From an uncultured Sphingomonas sp. (GTDB taxonomy: Bacteria; Pseudomonadota; Alphaproteobacteria; Sphingomonadales; Sphingomonadaceae): a stretch of DNA of 64,000 nt. This document shows positions 51,658 to 61,629 of this stretch, piece by piece. Where the stretch lies: NCBI RefSeq assembly GCF_946478955.1, contig NZ_CAMLDL010000002.1, positions 144,006 through 208,005 on the forward strand, given 5' to 3'. The position numbers and the translations under genes were made by a program. The first letter of the stretch is position 1. Every line of letters begins with the position of its first letter. Under the pieces are notes generated by a model that made no database searches, was not told the origin of the DNA, and saw only the letters and a program-made list of their open reading frames with translations.

Positions 51658-53221
51658 CTCTCAACTCCACCCGCCGCAACTTCCCCGTCGCGGTCTTCGG
51701 CAGGCTCTCCACAAATTCCACCTCGCGCGGGTATTTGTAGGGGGCGATGTGGTCTTTGACGAAGGCTTTGAGGCCGTCAGCCAATTCCTCGCTGGCTTCA
51801 GCGAAGTCGGCCAGCACGACGAATGCCTTCACCTTCTGCCCGCGCTCGGGGCAGGGGACGCCGATGACGGCGCATTCGGCGACCGCGGGGTGGGCCAATA
51901 GGGCGTTTTCGACCTCGGGCGCGCCAATGTTGTACCCGCTCGACACGATCATGTCGTCGCTGCGCGCGACGTACCAATAATAGCCGTCGGCGTCCTTGCG
52001 GTAGGTGTCGCCGGTGATGTTCCAGCCGCCCTCGACATAGTTCGCCTGGCGCGGGTCATCGAGGTAGCGGCAGCCGGTCGGGCCTTTGACGGCGAGGCGG
52101 CCTTCGCCTTCGTCGAGCGACTGGCCATCTTCGTCGAGCAAGGTCGCCTCATAGCCCGGCACCGCTTGCCCGGTTGAGCCGGGGCGAATGGCGTCGCCGC
52201 TGGCGGAGATGAAGACGTGCATCATCTCGGTCGATCCGATGCCGTCGACGATGGAAAGGCCGGTCGCCTGCTTCCACGCCTTCCAGGTCGCCTGGGGAAG
52301 GTGCTCGCCTGCGCTGAGGCAGTTCTTGAGGGTTTTGAGGGCGGCAGGAAGCGCGGGGGCGCTAATCATCGCTTTGTAGGCTGTCGGCGCGGTGGCGAGA
52401 TGAGTGACGCCGAATTGCGCGACCGCTCCCAGCAGTTCGGCGGGGGTAGCCTTCTCAACCGTCGCGGTGGCGGCGCCGAAGCGGAGCGGGAATAGCAGCG
52501 TCGCGCCGAGGCCGAAGGTGAAGGCGATGGGCGCGCTGGTCATCACCACGTCGCCCGGCTTCATCGGGAAATGCGCTGCGGCGAACGTGTCGCACGGTGC
52601 GAGCACATCGCGGTGGAAGTTGATGCAGCCTTTGGGGACGCCGGTGGTGCCGCTGGTAAAGGCGATCAGCGCGGGGTCGTCCTGCGCGGTGTCGACGGGC
52701 GGGAGCGGCGCGAGGCTCGCTGTCCGACCTTCCAGCGCGCCATGGCCATAGTCGCCGTCATATTTGACGATGTGCTTGAGGTGGCGCGTTTGCTCCGCCG
52801 CCTCGCGAAGGTCGCCGATGAACCGGCTGTCGCATAGGGCATGGCTGACCTCCGCCTTGTCGATGACCGTCGCGATTTCGCCGGGGCGAAGGAGTGGCAT
52901 GGTCGTCACCGCCACGCCGCCCGCCTTCAAAATGCCCAGCCAGCAGGCGAACATCGTATAGCCATTGGGCCCGCGCAGAAGCACGCGGTTGCCAGGGATC
53001 AGGCCCTCTTCCTCGACCAGCAGGCGGGCGATGCGGCCGGAGAATGAGTCGAGATCGGCGTAAGTCCAGCGGCCATGCGCGTTGACGATGGCGAGGTCGC
53101 CGGGCCTTCCTCCCTTGAGCAATTCGGCGGCGGCGTTGAGGCGGTCGGGATAGTCGAGAAGGAGGTAGTCGGGCTGCCCCGATACGGGCGGAAGCCGGTC
53201 GCGAACGAACGTATCGCTCAT
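51647..53221 (-). CDS. Acyl/aryl-CoA ligase, benzoate- or 2-aminobenzoate-CoA ligase-like
   Basis: A 524-residue AMP-forming ligase that activates a carboxylic acid to its CoA ester. Motifs: FTSGTTGVPKG (P-loop), GIGSTEMMH, GDTYRKDADGYYWYVARSDDMI, and the catalytic Lys in KTATGKLRR. The STEMMHVFIS stretch and cluster partners (RidA, acyl-CoA dehydrogenase, hydratase, SDR) resemble aryl-CoA clusters of the 2-aminobenzoyl-CoA type. The true substrate is inferred only. It overlaps RidA by four bases. Confidence 0.87.
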   Translation of the reverse strand: MSDTFVRDRLPPVSGQPDYLLLDYPDRLNAAAELLKGGRPGDLAIVNAHGRWTYADLDSFSGRIARLLVEEEGLIPGNRVLLRGPNGYTMFACWLGILKAGGVAVTTMPLLRPGEIATVIDKAEVSHALCDSRFIGDLREAAEQTRHLKHIVKYDGDYGHGALEGRTASLAPLPPVDTAQDDPALIAFTSGTTGVPKGCINFHRDVLAPCDTFAAAHFPMKPGDVVMTSAPIAFTFGLGATLLFPLRFGAATATVEKATPAELLGAVAQFGVTHLATAPTAYKAMISAPALPAALKTLKNCLSAGEHLPQATWKAWKQATGLSIVDGIGSTEMMHVFISASGDAIRPGSTGQAVPGYEATLLDEDGQSLDEGEGRLAVKGPTGCRYLDDPRQANYVEGGWNITGDTYRKDADGYYWYVARSDDMIVSSGYNIGAPEVENALLAHPAVAECAVIGVPCPERGQKVKAFVVLADFAEASEELADGLKAFVKDHIAPYKYPREVEFVESLPKTATGKLRRVELRDAK

Positions 53222-53610
53222 TCCGCCACCACCGCCGTGGCTTCAATCTCAACCTTGGCCGCAGATTCGACCAGGCGGACGACCTCGACCAATGCCATCG
53301 CCGGATAATGCGGACCGATCACGACTTTCCACGCCGCGCCGATGTCCTTGAGGGACGCAAGATAGTCGTCGATTGACGTGACGTAGCAGGTCATTCGAAC
53401 GATATGTTCGGGCCTAGCGCCGCCTTCGGAGAGGATGGCGACGATGTTGCGTAGGACTTGTTCAAACTGACCGGCGAGTGTGTCGCTGGGGAAGAGTTCG
53501 GCCTCGTCCCATCCGACCACGCCGCCGGTGAGGACAAAGCGCCCGGATGCCGCGATGCCGTTACTATAGCCCTTGGGTCGCGGCCAGCCGGGGGGAAGGA
53601 GTTGCTTCAT
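53218..53610 (-). CDS. RidA family protein
   Basis: A 130-residue YjgF/RidA-fold protein. Members hydrolyse reactive enamines/imines, or ring-related analogues in aromatic clusters. Visible family features: YSNGIAASGRFVLTGG, HIVRMTCYVTS and the conserved Arg in VEVVRLVESAAKVEIEA. Between acyl-CoA dehydrogenase and ligase, overlapping both by four bases, so part of one coupled operon; RidA is common in aminobenzoyl-CoA clusters. Confidence 0.88.
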   Translation of the reverse strand: MKQLLPPGWPRPKGYSNGIAASGRFVLTGGVVGWDEAELFPSDTLAGQFEQVLRNIVAILSEGGARPEHIVRMTCYVTSIDDYLASLKDIGAAWKVVIGPHYPAMALVEVVRLVESAAKVEIEATAVVAE

Positions 53611-54737
53611 TTGACGAGACCCCGACCGATGATCATCCGCTGCACCTCGCTCGCGCCTTCGTAAATGCGCAAGGCGCGGATTTCGCGATAGAGTTCTTCG
53701 ACCTTGGCGCCGACGGTGACGCCCAAGCCGCCGTGCATCTGCACTGCCATGTCGATAACCTTTTGCCCCGCGTCAGTGGCGTGGAGCTTGGCCATCGCGG
53801 CGGCGCTGCGGTTGTCCCCTTCGCCGACGTCCTGCTGCCACGCGGCGCGGGCGATGAGCAGGGCGGAGGCGTCGACCAGGGTCGCCATCTCGCCGAGCCG
53901 ATCCTGCGTCACGGCATTGTCGGCGAGGGTGGCATTGCCAAGTTTGCGGGTCTTGGCGAAGGCGGTCGCCTCGTCCAGCGCGCGGCGGGCGAAGCCGAGG
54001 GCGGCGGCACCGACGGTGACGCGGAACAGGTTGAGGGTCTGCATGGCGACCTTGAACCCTGCGTCGGTCGCCCCGAGCGGGTCGGCCTTTACGCCGTCGA
54101 ATTTCAGGCGGCCTAGCGGGTGCGGCGCGATCACTTCGATTCGCTCTGTCACCGACAGGCCGGGATCGTCACTGCGGACGATAAATGCACTGATGCCCTT
54201 TGCGCCGTCGTCGGGCGAACCCGTCCGCGCGAAGACGGTCAGGACGTCGGCTATGGTCCCGTTGCTGATATAGCTTTTCTCGCCGGTCAGCCGCCACTCG
54301 CCGCCAATTTGCTCGGCGCGCATGGCGATGTTGGCGGCGTCGCTGCCGGTGCCGGGCTCGGTCAGCGCATAGGCGGCGATGGCTTCTCCGCTCGCAACTT
54401 TGGGCAGCCATTCGGCCTTTTGCGCGGAATTGCCGAACAGGCTGATTGCGCCAGAGCCGAGACCCTGCATGGCAAAAGCGAAGTCGGCGAGACCGCTGTG
54501 ATAGGCGAGGGTCGCGCGGGCAATGGCAAGGCTCCGCACATCGGGCGTCTGATCATCATCAGCAACGCAAAGGTTGAGGAAGCCCGCCTGCCCCAGATCA
54601 CGAACCAGCGCGCGGCAAGCGGCGTCGACACTTTGCGGATGGGCGCCGTCGAGGTTTGCCTTGCACCAGGCGTCGAGCGTATCGGCAAGCTGCCGATGCC
54701 CGGCGAGGAAGAACGGCCAGTTGAGCCAATCAGTCAC
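53607..54737 (-). CDS. Acyl-CoA dehydrogenase family protein
   Basis: A 376-residue FAD enzyme with [23 protein letters not shown] (FAD side), and the C-terminal [36 protein letters not shown]. The Glu of the active-site loop is in [12 protein letters not shown] start (54737); it overlaps the hydratase gene by eight bases. Likely oxidises the CoA ester formed by the ligase or a pathway intermediate. Confidence 0.92.
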   Translation of the reverse strand: MTDWLNWPFFLAGHRQLADTLDAWCKANLDGAHPQSVDAACRALVRDLGQAGFLNLCVADDDQTPDVRSLAIARATLAYHSGLADFAFAMQGLGSGAISLFGNSAQKAEWLPKVASGEAIAAYALTEPGTGSDAANIAMRAEQIGGEWRLTGEKSYISNGTIADVLTVFARTGSPDDGAKGISAFIVRSDDPGLSVTERIEVIAPHPLGRLKFDGVKADPLGATDAGFKVAMQTLNLFRVTVGAAALGFARRALDEATAFAKTRKLGNATLADNAVTQDRLGEMATLVDASALLIARAAWQQDVGEGDNRSAAAMAKLHATDAGQKVIDMAVQMHGGLGVTVGAKVEELYREIRALRIYEGASEVQRMIIGRGLVK

Positions 54738-55539
54738 CCTGAAACTCCGGTTTGCGTTTGGCCGCGAAGGCTTCGTAGGCGCGGGTGAAGTCCTTGGTCA
54801 TCATACAGTCGGCCTGCGCCACGGCCTCCATCTCAATTGCGGTGTCGATGCTCACATCCCATTCGGCGTCGAGCATTTTCTTGGTCACGAAATGCGCCGC
54901 GCTGGGGCCGTCGGCGAGCGATTGGGCGAGGGCGGTTGCATCGGTGAGAACCTGATTACTCAACCGATTGTAAAAGCCCCAGGCGAAGCCTTCATCGACC
55001 GTCATCGTTCGCCCTGTGAACAGCAGGTCGGCGGCGCGGCCATGACCGATGATCCGGGGCAGGATCGCGCAGGCCCCCATGTCCGCGCCCGACAGGCCGA
55101 CGCGGGTGAACAGGAAGGCGGTCTTGGTGCCCGGCGCCGCAAGGCGCAGATCGCTCGCCATCGCCATGATCGCGCCCGCCCCGGCACACACGCCTTCGAC
55201 CGCTGCGATGATGGGCTGCGGGCACCCGCGCATCGCCTTGACCAGATCGCCGGTCATGGTCGTAAATTCGAGTAGGCCATCGCGGTCCATTTTGGTCAGT
55301 GGGCCGATGATTTCATGGACGTCGCCGCCCGAACAGAAATTGCCCCCCGCGCCGGTCAGCACGATCGCCTTCACCTCCGGCATGGCGCCGCAGGCGTTGA
55401 AGGTATCGCGAAGCTCGGCATAGCTTTCGAAGGTCAGCGGATTCTTCCGCTCCGGCCGGTTGAGCGTGACCGTCGCCACGCGGTTCGCATAGGACCAGAG
55501 GAAATGCCGGGGTTTAACCGTGCGCGGGTCGATGCTCAT
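54730..55539 (-). CDS. Enoyl-CoA hydratase/isomerase family protein
   Basis: A 269-residue crotonase-fold protein. Oxyanion-hole regions are [15 protein letters not shown] and [20 protein letters not shown]; the usual catalytic Glu pair is not obvious. [15 protein letters not shown] is close to hydratases of aryl-CoA clusters. ATG 55539 overlaps the SDR stop (ATGA); the frame upstream to 55602 is a shadow. Confidence 0.9.
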   Translation of the reverse strand: MSIDPRTVKPRHFLWSYANRVATVTLNRPERKNPLTFESYAELRDTFNACGAMPEVKAIVLTGAGGNFCSGGDVHEIIGPLTKMDRDGLLEFTTMTGDLVKAMRGCPQPIIAAVEGVCAGAGAIMAMASDLRLAAPGTKTAFLFTRVGLSGADMGACAILPRIIGHGRAADLLFTGRTMTVDEGFAWGFYNRLSNQVLTDATALAQSLADGPSAAHFVTKKMLDAEWDVSIDTAIEMEAVAQADCMMTKDFTRAYEAFAAKRKPEFQGD

Positions 55540-56297
55540 GCGGTGGTGCCGCCGTCGATGGTCAGCGCTGCGCCGGTGATCGAGCGGCTGCTGGGTTTGC
55601 ACAGGAACAGGATTGCGTCGGCGACTTCCTCGGACGTCACCAGTCTCCCGTTGGCGTTCATCGCCGCGAGCGCAGCGCGGGCGTCATCTTCGCTGCGCCC
55701 CGTTGTTTTGGAAATGCGGGCGGCACTGTCGTCAACCATCGGTGTGTCGACAAAGGCGGGACAGACCGCATTCACGGTGAGGCCGGTCTTGGCAAACTCT
55801 ACGGCGAGGCTTTTGGTCAGGCCGATAGCGCCATGCTTCGATGCCACATAGGGCGCGGCATAGGCGGCCCCGCGCAATCCCGCCACCGACGCGATGATGA
55901 TCAGGCGCTTGTCCTCGCCCTGCGTCAGGTCGGGCAGCGTGAGTTGCGCACCATCGAACAAAGCGGTGAGGTTGGTAGCGATGATCCGGTCCCACGCCTC
56001 GCGCTTGGTACGCATGAACGGCGCGCTGTCGCCAATGCCAGCGTTCAGAATGACGATATCGAACGGGCCATTTGCGTCGCGTGCCTCGGCGAAGGCGCGC
56101 TCCATCTCGGCACGATCGGTCATGTCGGCGGGGAAGATTTTGCCGCCGGTTGTTCCTGCGATCTTTTCCAGTGGCTCGCGACGGCGGCCGATCAGCGAGA
56201 GCTTCGCGCCTTCTTCCGCCAGCATCTTCGCAGTGGCGGCGCCGATGCCGGTCCCACCGCCCGTGATCAGTGCATGTTTTCCGGTTGCCCAGCTCAC
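55536..56297 (-). CDS. SDR family NAD(P)-dependent oxidoreductase
   Basis: A 253-residue short-chain dehydrogenase. Cofactor motif [11 protein letters not shown] in ILNAGIG, catalytic Ser and YxxxK in IASVAG and YVASK, and the C-terminal [15 protein letters not shown] 56297 has AGGGG upstream; the frame to 56327 starts with TTG. It is the first gene of the five-gene operon and probably acts as 3-hydroxyacyl-CoA dehydrogenase. Divergent from putP. Confidence 0.9.
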   Translation of the reverse strand: MSWATGKHALITGGGTGIGAATAKMLAEEGAKLSLIGRRREPLEKIAGTTGGKIFPADMTDRAEMERAFAEARDANGPFDIVILNAGIGDSAPFMRTKREAWDRIIATNLTALFDGAQLTLPDLTQGEDKRLIIIASVAGLRGAAYAAPYVASKHGAIGLTKSLAVEFAKTGLTVNAVCPAFVDTPMVDDSAARISKTTGRSEDDARAALAAMNANGRLVTSEEVADAILFLCKPSSRSITGAALTIDGGTTA

Positions 56298-56396
56298 GCG
56301 TTCATCCCCTATCCTGTTTAACCACAAGGCTAGGCCGCAGCGGCTAGCGAGGCAATGGCTTGCCAGCGATCAAAAGCGGTCATAGCGTCCCGCTCC

Positions 56397-57881
56397 ATGC
56401 AAACAGGGACCATGGTCGCACTGGCGATCTATTTCATCGCCATGCTGGGGATCGGCTTTTACGCCTGGCGCAAATCCACCCAGAATGTTGAAGGCTATCT
56501 GCTCGGCGGGCGCGATCTCGGCCCAGCGGTGACGGCTTTGAGTGCCGGCGCGTCCGACATGTCTGGCTGGCTGATGCTCGGCCTGCCGGGTGCGATTTTT
56601 GCCAGCGGATTGGGGCAGGCGTGGATCGGGGTTGGCCTCGTCATCGGGGCGTATCTCAACTATCGCCTCGTCGCGCCGCGACTGCGGACCTATACGGAGT
56701 TGGCCGGGGACGCGATTACGGTCCCCGATTTTCTGGAAGAGCGGTTCCGCGATAAGAGCCACATGCTGCGCCTGATCAGCGCGCTGGTGATCATCATTTT
56801 CTTCACGCTCTACACGTCGGCGGGGATGGTTTCGGCCGGCAAGTTCGCGGTCGCCTCGCTCGGCATGAGCTATAATAGCGGCCTGTTGCTGATGGGCGGG
56901 ATCGTCGTCGTCTATACGGTGATGGGTGGATTCCTTGCGGTCAGCCTGACCGACTTCGTGCAGGGCTGCATCATGTTCCTGGCGCTGGTGATGGTGCCGA
57001 TCGTTGCGTGGATGACAATGGGCAGCGACGGCGTGCAGAGCGGCCTCGCCGCCGCCGAAGCCGCACGAGGATTTTCGCTGACCGATATGGTCGGCGGGGA
57101 CGTTACCACCATTGGTATCATCAGTGCGGCCGCATGGGGCCTTGGTTATTTCGGGCAGCCGCACATCATCGTCCGCTTCATGGCGATCCGCGATGTGAAG
57201 GACATGCCGACGGCGCGCCGGATCAACATTGGTTGGATGGTGACGAGTCTTGCCGGCGCGATCCTTACCGGTCTGGTCGGTGCGGCCTGGTTTGCCGGGC
57301 ATGGCGAGACGCTGGCCGACCCGGAAACGGTGTTCCTGAAGCTGGCTCAGATCCTGTTCCACCCGTTCATTGCCGGTTTCGTGCTGGCGGCGGTGCTGGC
57401 GGCGATCATGTCGACGATTTCCAGCCAGCTGCTGGTGACAAGCTCCAGCCTGGTTGAGGACATCTACAAGACCTTCCTGAAGCGCGACGCGAGCCAGAAG
57501 GAGTTGGTGACAATCGGGCGGGCTTGCGTTGCCGCCGTTGCGGTTGTCGCGGCATTGCTGGCGATGAACCCGGACAGCTCGATCCTCAGCCTGGTCGGCA
57601 ATGCCTGGGCAGGTTTCGGCGCGGCGTTCGGCCCGGCAATCCTGTTCAGCCTGCGTTGGAAGCGAACGACCCGGCAGGGCGTGCTCGCCGGGATGATCGT
57701 CGGGGCTGTAACGGTAATCGTCTGGATCCTGATGGGTTGGTCGAGCTGGCTCTATGAGATTGTGCCCGGCTTCATCCTATCGAGCCTAACCGTCTGGATA
57801 GTCAGCCGCGCAACGTCTGCGCCGTCTGCCGAAATCGATCATCAATTTGACGAAGCGGCTGAGGCCGCCAAAGGAGCCTGA
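56397..57881 (+). CDS. putP: Sodium/proline symporter PutP
   Basis: A 494-residue SSS-family transporter importing proline with Na+. About 13 membrane helices; motifs [27 protein letters not shown] and [19 protein letters not shown] are PutP-type. No putA is nearby. ATG 56397 ([13 protein letters not shown]) is typical of the family; ATGs at 56355 and 56412 are in frame. Confidence 0.94.
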   Translation: MQTGTMVALAIYFIAMLGIGFYAWRKSTQNVEGYLLGGRDLGPAVTALSAGASDMSGWLMLGLPGAIFASGLGQAWIGVGLVIGAYLNYRLVAPRLRTYTELAGDAITVPDFLEERFRDKSHMLRLISALVIIIFFTLYTSAGMVSAGKFAVASLGMSYNSGLLLMGGIVVVYTVMGGFLAVSLTDFVQGCIMFLALVMVPIVAWMTMGSDGVQSGLAAAEAARGFSLTDMVGGDVTTIGIISAAAWGLGYFGQPHIIVRFMAIRDVKDMPTARRINIGWMVTSLAGAILTGLVGAAWFAGHGETLADPETVFLKLAQILFHPFIAGFVLAAVLAAIMSTISSQLLVTSSSLVEDIYKTFLKRDASQKELVTIGRACVAAVAVVAALLAMNPDSSILSLVGNAWAGFGAAFGPAILFSLRWKRTTRQGVLAGMIVGAVTVIVWILMGWSSWLYEIVPGFILSSLTVWIVSRATSAPSAEIDHQFDEAAEAAKGA

Positions 57882-57886
57882 TCAAC

Positions 57887-58999
57887 ATGAAAACCCGTGC
57901 CGCCGTCGCGTTCGAGGCGAAGAAGCCGCTCGAAATTGTCGAGCTTGACCTTGAGGGCCCGAAGGTCGGTGAAGTGCTGGTCGAGATTATGGCGACCGGC
58001 ATTTGCCACACGGATGCCTACACGCTCGACGGCTTCGACAGCGAAGGAATTTTCCCAAGCGTATTGGGCCATGAAGGCGCTGGGATTGTGCGCGAGGTTG
58101 GCCCCGGCGTGACCAGCGTGAAGCCCGGCGATCATGTCATTCCGCTCTACACGCCGGAATGCGGCACCTGCAAAACCTGCCTCAGCGGCAAATCGAACCT
58201 CTGCACCCGCATCCGCGCCACACAGGGCAAGGGCCTGATGCCGGACGGGACCAGCCGTTTCAGCTACAAGGGGCAGACGATCTTCCATTATATGGGCTGT
58301 TCGACCTTCTCCAATTTCACGGTGCTGCCGGAAATTGCGGTGGCGAAGATCCGGGAGGACGCGCCGTTCAAGACCAGCTGCTACATCGGCTGCGGCGTAA
58401 CCACCGGGGTCGGTGCGGTAATGAATGCCGCCAAAGTGCAGCCGGGTGACAATGTTGTGGTGTTCGGGCTCGGCGGCATCGGCCTTAACGTCATTCAGGG
58501 CGCTCGGTTGGCCGGTGCGAACAAAATCGTCGGCGTCGACATCAACCCGGATCGCGAACATTGGGGCCGCGAATTCGGGATGAGCGACTTCCTCAACAGC
58601 AAGGGCATGAGCCGCGAGGACATCATCGCCAAGATCGTCGAGATCACCGACGGCGGCGCGGATTACAGCTTTGATGCGACCGGCAATACAGAGGTGATGC
58701 GCACCGCGCTCGAATGCTGCCACCGCGGTTGGGGCACCAGCGTCATTATCGGCGTGGCCGAGGCGGGCAAGGAAATCTCCACTCGCCCGTTCCAACTGGT
58801 GACTGGTCGCAACTGGCGCGGGACAGCGTTCGGCGGGGTCAAGGGGCGCAGCGGCGTGCCCGGCATCGTCGACATGTACATGGACGGAAAGATCGCCATT
58901 GACCCGATGATCACCCATGTCCTGACGCTGGACGAAATCAACAAGGGCTTTGACCTGATGCACGCTGGCGAGAGCATTCGCAGCGTCGTTGTTTACTAA
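57887..58999 (+). CDS. frmA: S-(hydroxymethyl)glutathione dehydrogenase, class III alcohol dehydrogenase
   Basis: Oxidises the formaldehyde-glutathione adduct with NAD+. 370 residues: catalytic zinc in [12 protein letters not shown] and GHEGAG, structural zinc in [15 protein letters not shown], and FGLGGIGL for NAD. AAAGGAG lies ten bases before ATG. Heads a formaldehyde-detoxification operon with the VOC protein and S-formylglutathione hydrolase. Confidence 0.96.
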   Translation: MKTRAAVAFEAKKPLEIVELDLEGPKVGEVLVEIMATGICHTDAYTLDGFDSEGIFPSVLGHEGAGIVREVGPGVTSVKPGDHVIPLYTPECGTCKTCLSGKSNLCTRIRATQGKGLMPDGTSRFSYKGQTIFHYMGCSTFSNFTVLPEIAVAKIREDAPFKTSCYIGCGVTTGVGAVMNAAKVQPGDNVVVFGLGGIGLNVIQGARLAGANKIVGVDINPDREHWGREFGMSDFLNSKGMSREDIIAKIVEITDGGADYSFDATGNTEVMRTALECCHRGWGTSVIIGVAEAGKEISTRPFQLVTGRNWRGTAFGGVKGRSGVPGIVDMYMDGKIAIDPMITHVLTLDEINKGFDLMHAGESIRSVVVY

Positions 59000-59011
59000 G
59001 GAGAAGGCGAC

Positions 59012-59395
59012 ATGTTCAGTCATATGATGGTCGGTTCGAACGACCTCGAACGATCCAAGAAATTCTATGATGCGACGTTCAAGGCGATGGGCGGCCGCGA
59101 AGGGTCGGTCGACCCCAAGGGGCGGCTGGTCTATCGCCACAACGGTGCGACCTTCCTTGTCACCCAACCGATCAACGGCGAACCAGCGAGCGTCGGTAAC
59201 GGCAGCACCATCGGCTTCGCAATGACGCAGGATCAGGCGGATGACTGGTGGAAGGCCGGACAGGAAGCGGGCGGCACCGCCATCGAAGACCCGCCCGGAG
59301 TCCGCGCGGCGGGAACGCCGATGGCGATGTATCTCGCCTACTTACGCGATCCCGACGGCAACAAGCTCTGCGCGCTGAACTTCATCGGCGAATGA
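59012..59395 (+). CDS. VOC family (glyoxalase-like) protein
   Basis: A 127-residue vicinal-oxygen-chelate fold protein: MFSHMMVGSNDLERSKKFYDATF at the start and YLRDPDGNKLCALNF at the end. Its own function is unknown. It lies between frmA and fghA, overlapping the latter (ATGA), so it may help in glutathione-dependent aldehyde detoxification. AAGGAG precedes the start. Confidence 0.88.
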   Translation: MFSHMMVGSNDLERSKKFYDATFKAMGGREGSVDPKGRLVYRHNGATFLVTQPINGEPASVGNGSTIGFAMTQDQADDWWKAGQEAGGTAIEDPPGVRAAGTPMAMYLAYLRDPDGNKLCALNFIGE

Positions 59396-60237
59396 CCATC
59401 GAGACGGTCAGCGAGGCTAAGAGTCACGGCGGGATGCAGGGCGTGTACAAGCACGCCAGCACCTCGACGGGCACGGAGATGACCTTCTCCGTTTTCGTGC
59501 CGTCGCATCAGCCCGGCACAACGATGCCGCTCCTATGGTATTTGTCGGGCCTGACCTGCACCCAGGCTAACGTCACCGAAAAGGGTGAGTTTCGCGCGGC
59601 CTGTGCAGAGCATGGCATCATCTTTATCGCGCCGGACACCAGTCCGCGCGGTGAGGGCGTTCCCGACGACAGCGCGGGGGCGTGGGACTTCGGCCTGGGC
59701 GCCGGCTTTTATGTTGATGCGACGGAAAAGCCCTGGTCGGCCCATTACCGGATGTGGTCGTACATCGTCGACGAACTACCGCAGGTGATCGCTGATCATT
59801 TCCCGGTCGACATGGGGCGGCAGGGGGTCACCGGTCATTCGATGGGAGGGCATGGGGCGCTGACTATCGCGCTTCGCAACCCGATGCGCTTTGCGTCGGT
59901 TAGTGCCTTTGCGCCGATTGTCGCGCCGAGCCAGGTGCCGTGGGGTGAAAAGGCGTTCACGGGCTATCTTGGTCCCGATCGGGCGAGATGGCGGGCGCAT
60001 GATGCAGTCGCGCTGATCGAGGACGGAGCGCGGATCCAGGCTGCGCTGGTCGATGTTGGCACTGCCGACCCATTCCTGGAGCGCGAGTTGAAGCCCGAAC
60101 TGCTGGAAAAGGCGTGTGCTGACGCCGGGGTCGCGCTGACGCTCAATCGGCGCGCAGGCTATGACCACAGCTATTACTTCATCTCGACCTTCATGGCCGA
60201 CCATATCCGCTGGCACGCGGAGCGGATGACGGCGTGA
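59392..60237 (+). CDS. fghA: S-formylglutathione hydrolase
   Basis: Hydrolyses S-formylglutathione to formate and glutathione. 281 residues: nucleophile GHSMGGHGAL, family stretches LTCTQANVTEKGEF and APDTSPRGEG, and the catalytic His in GYDHSYYF. ATG 59392 overlaps the VOC stop. It ends in a GTGA overlap with the membrane protein gene. Confidence 0.95.
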   Translation: MTIETVSEAKSHGGMQGVYKHASTSTGTEMTFSVFVPSHQPGTTMPLLWYLSGLTCTQANVTEKGEFRAACAEHGIIFIAPDTSPRGEGVPDDSAGAWDFGLGAGFYVDATEKPWSAHYRMWSYIVDELPQVIADHFPVDMGRQGVTGHSMGGHGALTIALRNPMRFASVSAFAPIVAPSQVPWGEKAFTGYLGPDRARWRAHDAVALIEDGARIQAALVDVGTADPFLERELKPELLEKACADAGVALTLNRRAGYDHSYYFISTFMADHIRWHAERMTA

Positions 60238-61493
60238 TCGCGAATCTCGATCCCTGGGCCGCCGATGCGGTTCGTGTAGGATCGGGCCTCGCCATTGGTG
60301 CCCTAATCGGCATAGAGCGGGGCTTCAAGCTGCGCGAAATGGCAGATGGCAGCAGGGTCGCCGGTATCCGCACCTTCACATTGCTAGGGCTCGTCTCGGG
60401 CGTCGCCGGACTGCTCACGTCAACGCACCCTCTGGTTGCCGCCGCGCTGGTCAGCGGATTGGTATTGGTGTTGGCGCTCGCCTATGCACCGCGGTTGAGG
60501 GTAGCGCCCGATGCGACTAGCCCGATTGCGGCAATCGCGACCCTCGCCGCCGCCTTTCTTGCGGGCAGCGGGGCCGTCGGGCTGGGGCTCGCGATCGCTG
60601 CAATCGTTGTTCTGATCCTCGCCCTACGTCAGGATTTGCACGGCTTTGTCGATCGGCTGGACGAAAAAGACGTGAAGGCGCTGGCCCGATATGCGGTGAT
60701 TGCGCTCGCGGTGTTGCCCTTCCTGCCGGACCGGCAAATGGGTCCGCTTGATGCGTGGAACCCGGCTAAATTGTGGTGGGTCGTGGTGCTGGTGACCGGC
60801 TTTTCTTTCGCTGGCTATGTCGCCAACCGAATATTTGGCGCGGCCCACGGCACAATCGCGACGGCGTTGATCGGCGGCGCCTATAGCTCGACGGCGGTAA
60901 CCCAATCGTTGGCACAGCAGTTGGGCAAGAGTGATGGACATGGGCCGGAATCGGCGGGGATCGCGCTGGCCAGTGCCGTGATGTATGTGCGGGTGATCGT
61001 GCTGGTCGCCATTTTTGCGCCGCGCCTGCTAACGGACTTCGCCATATTGATCGCGCCCGCGCTGGTGGTGGCGTGGCTTGCCGGTTGGTGGCTCTGGCGC
61101 AACTGTCAGAACAGTTCGGGGCCTGCCCCGCCCGGAAATCCAATTGCGCTAATTCCAGCATTTGGCTTCCTGATCTTTGTCGCAATCGCGGCAGTCGCGG
61201 CGCGCTGGGCACAATCAAGCTTCGGTGAAAGCGGAATTGCGGTTCTCCTGTTCATGATGGGGGCGTTGGATGTCGACGCGTCGATCGTAACCGCCGGCGG
61301 TCTTCCCCCCGAAGCGATCAGCGCATCGCTCGCCGCTGTTGCGATTGGCGGAACGATTATCGCCAACATGTCGGTAAAAATTGGGGTGACAATGGCCTAT
61401 GGTCGTGCACGGTCCCGACCGGCTGTGATTGCCTTGGGTTCAAGCACCTGTGTATTGGCTGCGACCTTGCTCATTGCCTGGCTCAGGATGTGA
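60234..61493 (+). CDS. MgtC/SapB and DUF4010 membrane protein
   Basis: A 419-residue membrane protein with about a dozen helices. The N-terminal part has the MgtC-like GLAIGALIGIERGFKLRE and AGIRTFTLLGLVSG; the C-terminal part is DUF4010. Function is not established; Mg2+ homeostasis is suggested by MgtC. GTG start overlaps the fghA stop (GTGA), so it is in the same transcript. It has no evident role in formaldehyde handling. Confidence 0.88.
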   Translation: MIANLDPWAADAVRVGSGLAIGALIGIERGFKLREMADGSRVAGIRTFTLLGLVSGVAGLLTSTHPLVAAALVSGLVLVLALAYAPRLRVAPDATSPIAAIATLAAAFLAGSGAVGLGLAIAAIVVLILALRQDLHGFVDRLDEKDVKALARYAVIALAVLPFLPDRQMGPLDAWNPAKLWWVVVLVTGFSFAGYVANRIFGAAHGTIATALIGGAYSSTAVTQSLAQQLGKSDGHGPESAGIALASAVMYVRVIVLVAIFAPRLLTDFAILIAPALVVAWLAGWWLWRNCQNSSGPAPPGNPIALIPAFGFLIFVAIAAVAARWAQSSFGESGIAVLLFMMGALDVDASIVTAGGLPPEAISASLAAVAIGGTIIANMSVKIGVTMAYGRARSRPAVIALGSSTCVLAATLLIAWLRM

Positions 61494-61629
61494 CGCGCGT
61501 GTATCAGGGCCAGAGACTAGCTGCGGACATTGACCGCGTCCGCCAGTTCCTAATTGCTTGTTAGCCTTGACGATGGTGTGTTTCGTAATCGGAATTCGAT
61601 TAATGGACTTTCGATTGGAGAGATAGCGG

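Noticed and set aside
57842..59167. Minus-strand open frame of 441 codons opposite frmA
   Set aside because: Shadow of a class III alcohol dehydrogenase with all zinc motifs.
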